Shown here one piece after another: positions 56,025 to 64,000 of a DNA stretch of 64,000 bases. The position numbers were made by a program, and so were the translations under genes. The notes beneath the pieces were generated by a model. It ran no database searches and was not told the origin of the DNA. It saw only the letters and a list, made by a program, of their open reading frames with translations. The stretch lies in assembly GCA_947095585.1 (NCBI GenBank), contig OX352765.1, forward strand, positions 86,574,965 to 86,638,964, in the 5' to 3' direction. Positions within the stretch are counted from its first letter, which is position 1; each line of letters starts with the position of its first letter. Source of the stretch: Nephrocerus scutellatus (Eukaryota; Arthropoda; Insecta; Diptera; Pipunculidae).

Positions 56025-57960
56025 AAACCGGTTTGTGTGTAGGAATATGATTGTACATGTAGTTTATTTTTAAAAGATGACTCATTACATATTGAGTATC
56101 GCTAGTTGTAAATAAGTGAATAAGGCCACAATTTTCTGGTTCTTTTTCTTCTTCTTCCTCCCATGCTTGCACTATTATTTCATGAATTCCTTGGTGTAAT
56201 GTGGGGCACCCTATATTTATCAGCTCCGCTATGATCCCATCAGATCTCGGGGCCTTATTATTTTTGAGCAAATTTATTGCTCTTCTAACTTCGTTTATTC
56301 GTTTATGCTTGGTGGCGGCAGCATAGTATGACCTTCGGTCTTTAATGGAGCCTCCAATTCATCAGTTCACTGGCCATTTAGCAACTCATGAAAGTGCTCT
56401 TTCCATCACTCGCATCGATGCCTTTAAGATCTGCGATCAGATTACCCTCTTTGTCCTTGCAGTATGTGCAATGCGGTGTATATTCTTCTCCCAGGTTGCT
56501 TTCTTTCGCCGGTAAACTGTTTTTATCTTCTGAGCTCTTAATATTCATCTTCGCGTGCCCGCGTGTTATGAGATTGTGACATAGCTTGGTACCCAACATT
56601 CTTACGTTTAGTCGCTAGCTTACATTCGTCATCGAACCAGTCATTCCGATCTCTACGACTTTTTTTTATATTTAAACTTATTGCCAAGGAATACTCCCTG
56701 AATGACTTGCGCCTTGCGGCAAAAAGGTGGGCTTAGCCCTTTATTAAAATGTAGAATAAAATCTGAAAAATGTGATTTACAATATATCACATTCCTCACG
56801 TTTGTAGCCGGTTTCAAATTATTTTCTCGGAATTCTCCCTGATGACAGTATTTTTAAGGCGTGTCCATTTCTCTTCTACGCCTGACGTCTCAGCCCCAGG
56901 ACTTACACTCCCTGCATTTAGGGCGAGTCCTATCGCTTGACCGTAAACGTTTCTTCGTTGCAAAGGGCAGCCGTGTTGACTCGAATCTGAATCGCGGATG
57001 CAGTCTTTTGTGATAATGCAATCCGCGCTTGGAGCACCATACCAACAAGATAGTGGTCTGATTCGACGTTGGCACCTCAGTACGTTCGTACCGTCATCAG
57101 GCTCGGGTTGTGGCGGCGGTCTGTCAACACGTGATCTATCTGGTTGCGAGTGGCTCCATCGGGAGATACCCAGGTGGCTTTGTGGATATTTTTACGAGCA
57201 AACCTTGTACTCGCTACGACCAAATTATTACTTGCTGCCATCTCTATGACTCGTTGTCCATTGTCATTAGTGTTCTTGTGTAAGCTGTGGCTGCCGATGT
57301 ACTGCCTGAATACTGGCTCCCTACCTATTTTAGCATTCATATCGCCCAGAATGATTTTTACATCATACTGAGGGCAGACATGGAGTTTCCCTTTAACTGA
57401 TTCAAAGAATTTTTCTTTTTCAACATCTGGGGAATCCCCTGTAGGTGCGTGAGCGTTTATGAGGCTTATGTTTTTAAATTTGCCCCGCACGCGAAGGGTA
57501 CATAGCCGTTCATTTATTGCTTTAAAGCCGATAACGGTGGGTTTCATTCTTTTGCTGACTAAAAACCCGACCCCGATTTTTGTAAGACACCATACCCCAT
57601 CCACCGCATCTCCTGGATTGCTGTTATGTCAGCATTATATTTGGACAGGGTATCGGCTAGCTGTTGTGCAGCTCGAGCTCTGTACAGTGAGCGTAGGTTC
57701 CATGAGAAAATTCTTAAATCGTTTAGCCCTATTCGTTGCCGTGGTCGTCGTCGTTCATCAGTGTATCCGAGGCTGATTTTGGGTTCCGTAATAATAATAT
57801 TTTACGGGCGAGGTTATTGGCCTCACGCCTTCCTTACTTTGAAGGGACTAGGCCGATCATTCCGCTTTTCCTGTATTGGATGAAAATTACCGGCGGCCAC
57901 CACGTGGAGGTTTGGTCGCACTGCCACCAGTCAGAGATAGTTACGGCTACCTGAAATTAT
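56025..57960 (-). mobile_element. RTE-type LINE, 5' half with endonuclease and RT start
   Basis: The 5' end at about 57955 shares ATTTCAGGTAGCCGTAACTA with 29393. Minus strand 57604-57077 is a 175-codon endonuclease piece: KIGVGFLVSKRMKPTVIGFK, NERLCTLRVRGKFKNISLIN, VKIILGDMNAKIG (Asp/Asn), and GATRNQIDHVLTD (the Asp-His end of the active site). After frameshifts and a linker, 56271-56040 gives NNKAPRSDGIIAELINIGCP, the N-terminal RT motif, and NCGLIHLF. The RT core is missing. This is the best endonuclease of the family in the window. Confidence 0.85.
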
Positions 57961-57964
57961 AGGA

Positions 57965-60590
57965 TTAGTCTGCACTATGTCCGCCAAGCACCCTGACTTT
58001 AATTGTGCCAAAAACTATACATCCCATTCTGTTGAAACTTTCGCAACGGGTTCGTTTTGATGCAGTAAATGTTCTTAACGCAAAAGTTTTCCGATAGGTG
58101 TCAGTGAGGTGGAGGCATCCGAGCAACGCCCGTTATTTGGGCTTAACTTGAAAACTACTGGACTTATTTTGACAAGGTTTTCATCATTGCAGAGGGCTTT
58201 TGCAGCGAAGATTAAAGGCTACAGTTTTCGGGTTAGTGCGTCGATGTCGTCAGTTGGGTGTGGAGTATTTAGCTAGAGGCAGCCGGGCAACGCTGAGTAT
58301 TTCAGCTAGTGTGTTATACAATTTTATGGATTTAAATGTTCACTTTGGCTTCTATGACCAAGTAACTGTATGAAATAACTAATTACAATTTAGATTAAGA
58401 ATTCTGATAAACCAAAAGACACTCTTGTGTGCTTGCTTTTAGATTTTTCTTGAGACCTTGAAAGGTGTTTGTTATTTATTTATTTTTTGTTCAAACACGC
58501 GTGTGTACGTTCATTTATACGCGCTGCACAGTGTTGTCATTTAAAAGTGTAAATTGTGGTGTGAGTTACATGTGCTATCTTCAATGTTACCTGTTGACAC
58601 ATTTTGTACGTTCTGTCCTACTTTTCAGTTGTTGAATTTCGGGGTGTCTGATAAAAAAAATTGATAATGATATGTGGATAATGGAAAATATGCGGAAAAG
58701 ATAATATTTAACGATGAAAAGGGCGAGAAAGATAAAACCCTATTGAGAGATTCCTCAGTCAGTAGTGTGATATCGTGATAACGTCATCTGCACAAATACG
58801 CCTCTGTCCCTCATAGAAAAGCAAAGCTAAATTGAGACGTACCACACGAATTTCTGGTCATGGATCATTTCAAGTCATAAATATAGGAGTATACGTTTAT
58901 TGGAGCATGAGCGCCAACGTTCCTCACTTTAGATCATAGCCTCAACTATATGGTCCGACAATGGCAATGTTTTCAGCAGGAGTTCAGACCTGCTAGCCAT
59001 TGCATACGCAAATGTTTTCTAGAAGATATGAAGATATTACAAATAATTACGTAATTGGGCCTTAACATTTTTTGGAACCTCTATAAAAAAAATTCGGTCC
59101 TTCTTTAATTTGACGTCTTTCTTGAAGGCCAACAACTCGGCAGTGAATTGTACCGGATTCGTCTGTAGTACTAGAACCAACAAATGAAAAAGGTACGCAC
59201 AACTATCGACTTATCATTTCTGCTTCTAAAATTGAAAAGACTCAAAAATGATTGCAAATTCCACAAAATCAATTCTTGTTTCTTGTCGCCAAAGAATGAC
59301 GCAAGTGTGTCTTCAAAATTCTTGAAAAATCTGTTTTACCATCCGGTCCTTAAGGATCTAGTTGACTTCAAAGGTTAACAACTCGGCAGTGAATTGTACC
59401 GGATTCGTCTGCAGTACCAGGCCTAATAAACAAAAAAGGCACGCACAACTTTGGAGCCTAAAGGCTTATCAAAATTCTGCTTCTAAAACTAAAAAGACTT
59501 AAAAATGATTGCAAGTTCGAAGTCCTCTCGAGCAAATTTCCAATACAGGCTTTTGAATAAGTCTTTAGTCCAATTGCTAACAACACCATTCAGAGAGTGG
59601 ATAACATTTGCCAATCAATTTTGGGATAGAATTCAAGACCGCTTCATTTTCGTTGTGAGCAAAACAAATCGGTCACACGTGCACTTCTTTAGATATAAAC
59701 TCCTCTCACGCAAATATACGAACCTCAAATGCGACAAGTCTTAAAGAACCGCGCATAGTTTTGGACGACAACTACGTATTTTCAAGAGATAAATCTTCGA
59801 CTGGGTGACAAACGGTGATGGTGACCCGATTATAGACAGTCCTCACAACTCCTATCTTCTGCGTCAAAAAAAGAATGGATATCAGATAGCACATGGAACA
59901 CCATTCATGAACGGCAATCCATCAAAGTAGAGTTAAACGCGGCCTCGGGTACACACAGTGTAGAGTTGGAGCGTGAGCCCCGTGCTTGCCTAGCTTTCGC
60001 CATTAAGCTTGAACTGTGCACCATTAAGCAGTCCTCTTTACGAGAGTAAACCGCAGCCCTCGCGTTGCATCCCCAGAACGAGCTGGGTCCTGCACTACAA
60101 TTGTCCTCAGACTGGTCGAACCTAACGGCCGGCCTTGTTTTCTGTGAGCACGGACAATTCCCGCGGTACCAACGCGACCTTGGTGAGGTCTGACATCAAG
60201 GGATTCAGCTCTTTCAGAATGAGTGCCTGGGCGATTGCAAAAGAAGACCCTGGCAGCACATTCGTCCGGAACCGCCAACCCCATCATTTGCCACTAGGAT
60301 TTCCCCAAGTCCTAGGCCTTTGTAATACGAGATTCCCGTCTGTTCCTTATGACAGACCTGTTTTATTGTATTAAATGAACCACTAAATACAAAGACTTGC
60401 TCATAAAGAGATTCTAAGTACCAGTGCTCTACTTCGGGTCGCAAGTACGAAGACATTACTCATCCGGAGTATACTCTAAGCACCGACGACCCTTTTTTAA
60501 TATCCCGTGGTAAAGTCCTGAAGCATTCCTATTAAAAAATCATGCTGCAGATGGACCCCACGGGGAGGCCTCGGGTACAGAGCGAAGTGC
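57965..60590. other. No gene seen; one tandem direct repeat
   Basis: Open frames here are short and carry no domain I recognise. A direct repeat is present at 59131-59256 and 59377-59514. A decayed part of the element at 60.6-62.3 kb may begin near 60.0 kb, but the frames are too broken to say. Confidence 0.4.
59131..59514. repeat. Direct repeat of about 130 bases
   Basis: Two copies, 59131-59256 and 59377-59514, offset about 246 bases. They share AACAACTCGGCAGTGAATTG, TACCGGATTCGTCTG, GGTACGCACAACT-type and TTCTGCTTCTAAAA words. The second has a 12-base insertion. It could be a local duplication or paired remnants of a repeat. Confidence 0.7.
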
Positions 60591-60599
60591 ATTAACGCA

Positions 60600-62265
60600 G
60601 AAGTATAGGGTTCTGAACCGGCAAGTTGGCAGTTCAGCTAGAAACGACAAACGAGCATGGCTAAGCGATATCTCAACACAAGCGAAGCAAGCAGCTGATA
60701 GACGACAATACAATGCACAATCTACCAACTCGCTCGTAAGCTCACCAACAAGAAACACCACATCAACTACCCTGTTAAGGCAATAGACGGCTCTTTGATC
60801 CTTATGGAGGAACAACAATTAACCCGCTGGACAGAACATTTTAAGAATATTTTGAATTGTACTTCGCCAGGCACGTCCATCAACCCACATATGCAACCTA
60901 ATAGGCTACTTAACATCAGCGTCGCTACTCCTTCATTGGATGAGATAAGGGCAACATATCGTTCACTGCAATCAGGCAAATCAACAGGCAATGACAACAT
61001 CTACGCAGAACTCATTCAAGCCGACGTCGAGTTAACTATGCGAACATTGCATGCGATATGTCAAGGTATCTGGGAATCTGAAACCATTCCATCGTCGTTA
61101 AAAGAAGGGTTAATAGTCAAACTCCCCAAGAAAGGTGAAACTGGAGAGGAATTACCCTGCTGAACAATATAAACAAAGTGATCTCCTCTATAATAGCTAG
61201 GCGCTTACGGAATGCGTTAGAGGCCATTTTGAGAAGCAGGATTTCGCCCAAACCGTCCTTGTACTGATCAAATTAACCCCCTGTGTATAATTACTGAACA
61301 GTCAGTTGAGTATCGCTCTCCCCTGTATATAGTTTTTGTAGATTTTCAAGGAGCTGTACCGCGACTCAACATGCCGCGTCATTCATAACGGTCACCTTGG
61401 CTTGGTTGCACCCTCTAACCATTGCTTTTCACAATTGTCATCGACTGGGTGGTGAAAATGGTAACCCGTACTTCATCGGGTTTGCCATGGAATGTTTTTC
61501 ACCGCTTAGAAGACCTGCGATGATATCTGTCTCCTATCACAATCGCTAGGTAACATGGAATGAAAATGTTACTCTTTAGAATTCCACGCTAACAAAGTGG
61601 GTTTTAAAATTAACGTCTCAAAAACAAAACTATATCGTGTTAACGTTAGTGGAACATGTGATCTTTCGATTGAAGGACATCAGAGAAAGAAAGTCGATAA
61701 GTTTTGTTATTTGGGCAGCTGGATGTCTCGGATGTGTGCTCTCGTGTAAACAAGGCGCGACACTCCTATAGTATGCTAAATAATACCTGAAACTCCTCGC
61801 AAATCTCCCGGAATCTAAAGCTAACAATCTTCAGATCTAACGTTATCTCAGTACTCTTTTGTATGGCTGCAAACCGTGGAAAGTCACAGAGTAAATTTCG
61901 ACGCGCCTCCAAGTCTTCGTCAACAACTGCTTACGGCGGATACTGAGAATAAGATGGCCGGACATTATCACCAATCAAGACTTGTGGAGAGTAACACAGC
62001 AGGAAGCAATCGCGATCACCATCAGACGACGAAAATGGGGTTGGATTGGCCATACTTTGAGAAAGCCAGTAGACGATATTACGAAACTAGCGCTCGACTG
62101 AAATCCACAAGGAAGCAGCCGATACAAGGACAATAGAAGAGGAAGCAAGATCCCAGAGGACAGAGTGGCGTCTCTTGAAACCTCAGGTGATGACTCCATT
62201 TCGTTGGCGAGCCTTTGTAGAAGCTTTATGCTCCCCCGCGGAGTAAAGGAAAGAAAGAAAGAAGA
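60600..62265 (+). mobile_element. RTE-like LINE reverse transcriptase, third lineage
   Basis: Plus strand: RWTEHFKNILNC, then LDEIRATYRSLQSGKSTGND, NIYAELIQADVELTMRTLHA, and SLKEGLIVKLPKKG (60795-61140). After frameshifts come GFRPNRPCTDQIN, then EQSVEYRSPLYIVFVDFQGA (motif A), a lost YADD region, KVDKFCYLGSW, RRLRTRLRRILR-like and RRRKWGWIGHTLRKPVDDIT pieces, and near 62205 RWRAFVEALCSPAE at the C terminus, followed by a GAAAGAAAGAAAG tail. Dead but colinear over 1.6 kb. Confidence 0.8.
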
Positions 62266-62661
62266 AATCTTCGACTGAATATGCAAGATGCGTAAGTACT
62301 TACTGTCGTATAAATAAACTTCTGCATCTCTATAAGGAAAAGCACGTACAAAGTACATCAAATCCAAGCGTCTGAGGTGGGCGCTATTAGCAGCGAACTT
62401 TAGAGACGTGCGTGTACAGAACTTTTTTCATGTCTTTTAATACCCTAACGTCCAGACACCATAAGGGTGCCAACTAATGTATACATACAATGGCGTGACA
62501 TCGAGATGCTTAGAAATGGATTGTGGAACATTTTAAAGCTTACGCCGACTAGTAAGGAATATTGATGTTAATAATGAATAATGCCATACTGAGCTGAAGC
62601 AAAATGCAAAATACTAATTTATTGATATGATATATGTCACGCCTGTCGGCATTTAATAATT
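62266..62661. other. 3' flank of the amylase gene
   Basis: About 400 bases without coding. A possible poly(A) signal for the minus-strand amylase lies just past its stop (ATTAAA/AATAAA-like words near 62550-62640), but I cannot choose one. Confidence 0.35.
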
Positions 62662-64000
62662 TTATAAATTAAAAGACTCGATCAAATCATCAACATGCAA
62701 TGCCAAAGCCAATTCGTTTCCATCGCGTGGTAAATTGACATTAATCGTTCCATTTTGATAGACAATTACTCTTGACTTTGTGGCGCAAATTCCCTTTTTC
62801 AATCGCTCTGACATGGCATCACAATAGATACCCGGCGATAGGCAAGTCTGCACGTTCCCACTAAAGTCATACCGGCCAGCACTAATGATCAGAAATCCAC
62901 GTTGACCACGACAGAATGCCGCCACAGAATCACCATCATCCCACCAATTTATGAGTGGACTATCACCGACAACATTTCGAAATTGCACCATATTTACAAT
63001 GGCTGGCCAGCGATGTTCGGCAACCCAGCCAGAAGTACATTGGCCGCGTGAGTTGAAACGAGGCCTCTTAATGTTGTACTTGCTGTCATGTGGCGGTCCC
63101 TGTTGATCGTCGTCGAACTCGTAGGAACTCATTACACGTGCTATTCCATAAGGATGAGCTAGCGTGAAGGCGTAGGCTGCACGGAATTCCCGTGACTGCT
63201 TATAGCTCAGTGTAATTGCACTCTGTCGCTGTAGGTCATGATTATCAACAAAGATCAAGGCATTTTCGCTCTCAAGCATTCCCATGTGAGGTCCAGCATA
63301 GCTGCGCAATAACGAGACGTCACTTGAATTCTTGAAAAACAATGCCATATTTGTGGCGTGGCTGAATTCTGTCACAGCTCCCAATTGGGTATAATTGAAC
63401 TTCCAGTCGTCACTAACTTCTTGGAATATAAACGGAGTACTCGCTTTTGAAAAACCCAAATGCTCGGGGAGATCACTAATGCGTGAGTAAATTTGCTGCA
63501 GGAAATGGGGAAGTAGTTACCAGTTACCAGAGCCTTATGTGTTAGTTGTCCTTATACTCACCTGCAAATCATCGGGGTGCATGTGTTTTGCAGCATCTAC
63601 ACGAAATCCAGCCGCTCCCAATGCAGTCAAACGGTCAAAGAAATTCACAATGGCCCAACGTACGCGCGGCACCGTCTGATTGAGATCATGTAAGCCAAGC
63701 ATTTCACAATCTCTTGCCTCCCTAGGATCGTTGTAGTCTTGCATGAAGCATGGCGGTTGATGGAAATCCTCCGCACTAAATGGTACACCGGGAAATTCGA
63801 ATGTTTTAGGTGTCGCAAATGAACCGGCAGCACCGCGAGCGTTTTCAATATTTCCCGACATATGGTTTGGCATAACGTCAACATAGATTCTGCCGTGCAA
63901 ATAGCGTGATCAAGATTAGTGGAGTCGGAAATATTCAACTGTTGCTCTGTGTAATCTCTTACCTAACGCCAACCGCTCGACATCGTTGAGTCATTTCATA
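62662..64000 (-). CDS. Alpha-amylase (GH13, Amyrel-like), 5'-truncated by the window edge
   Basis: The visible exons are 64000-63963 (partial), 63889-63562 and 63495-62662, with introns of 73 and 66 bases; phases agree. It cleaves alpha-1,4 bonds in starch and glycogen and is normally secreted, often into the gut. The visible catalytic residues are the nucleophile Asp in GFRVDAAKH, the acid/base Glu in FIFQEV and the third Asp in FVDNHD. The chloride ligands are kept: Arg of GFRVD, Asn of VDNHD and Arg of YGIARVMSS, so it should be chloride-dependent. After VDNHD the usual NQR is LQR and the glycine-rich loop of classical Amy (GHGAGG) is missing; the missing loop recalls Amyrel. C-terminal beta-sandwich landmarks (CLSPGIYCD) are present. 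The first third, including the signal peptide, is beyond 64000. It may be Amyrel itself or a separate divergent fly paralogue. Confidence 0.88.

Overview
The window is nuclear DNA of a higher fly (Diptera, Brachycera). It is AT-rich, with short GT..AG introns, polyglutamine-rich transcription factors, recognisable fly genes (an OTUD5/Duba deubiquitinase and an animal-type alpha-amylase) and a dense load of decayed LINE, mariner, MITE and SINE copies. A non-Drosophila acalyptrate such as a tephritid fruit fly fits the repeat load, but that placement is inference.

Layout. 1-6 kb: dead LINE fragments. 7.0-8.9 kb (+): a three-exon gene for a four-finger C2H2 zinc-finger protein with polyQ tracts. 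9-14 kb: AT-rich intergenic DNA holding a long-inverted-repeat element with a 269-bp MITE nested inside it. 14.3-19.3 kb (+): the complete eight-exon Duba (OTUD5) gene, whose first intron carries Jockey-type and mariner debris. 20-21.7 kb: LINE endonuclease debris. 22-54.5 kb (-): a tandem array of three related secreted chitin-binding, mucin-like genes (CBM14/peritrophin-A modules followed by a Thr/Ser/Pro/Glu/Gln repeat tail). 56-62 kb: RTE-type LINE debris. 62.7-64 kb (-): the 3' two thirds of an Amyrel-like alpha-amylase that runs off the right edge.

The main result is the chitin-binding array. Each member has a first coding exon of exactly 28 nt carrying the start codon and the beginning of the signal peptide. 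It lies 3.4 to 4.7 kb upstream of one large exon, and the introns are filled with transposons. The microexons are at 27803-27830, 43047-43074 and 54467-54494, and all splice in the same phase to a conserved AA at the start of exon 2. The modules come in two types: canonical six-Cys modules, and four-Cys modules lacking the second and sixth cysteines. Four-Cys modules sit at both ends of the intact proteins, and in gene 1 the last module appears to have lost the pair independently. The mucin tails evolve by tandem duplication (a 180-bp unit repeated seven times in gene 2) and in genes 1 and 2 are cut short by CAA-to-TAA stops with decayed repeat tail beyond. Gene 3 is broken by a deletion, a frameshift and a 0.95-kb repeat insertion.

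By family knowledge, CBM14-mucin proteins of this kind bind chitin in the gut peritrophic matrix or cuticle. The amylase next door is a secreted digestive-type enzyme, but no functional link between the two is shown by the sequence.
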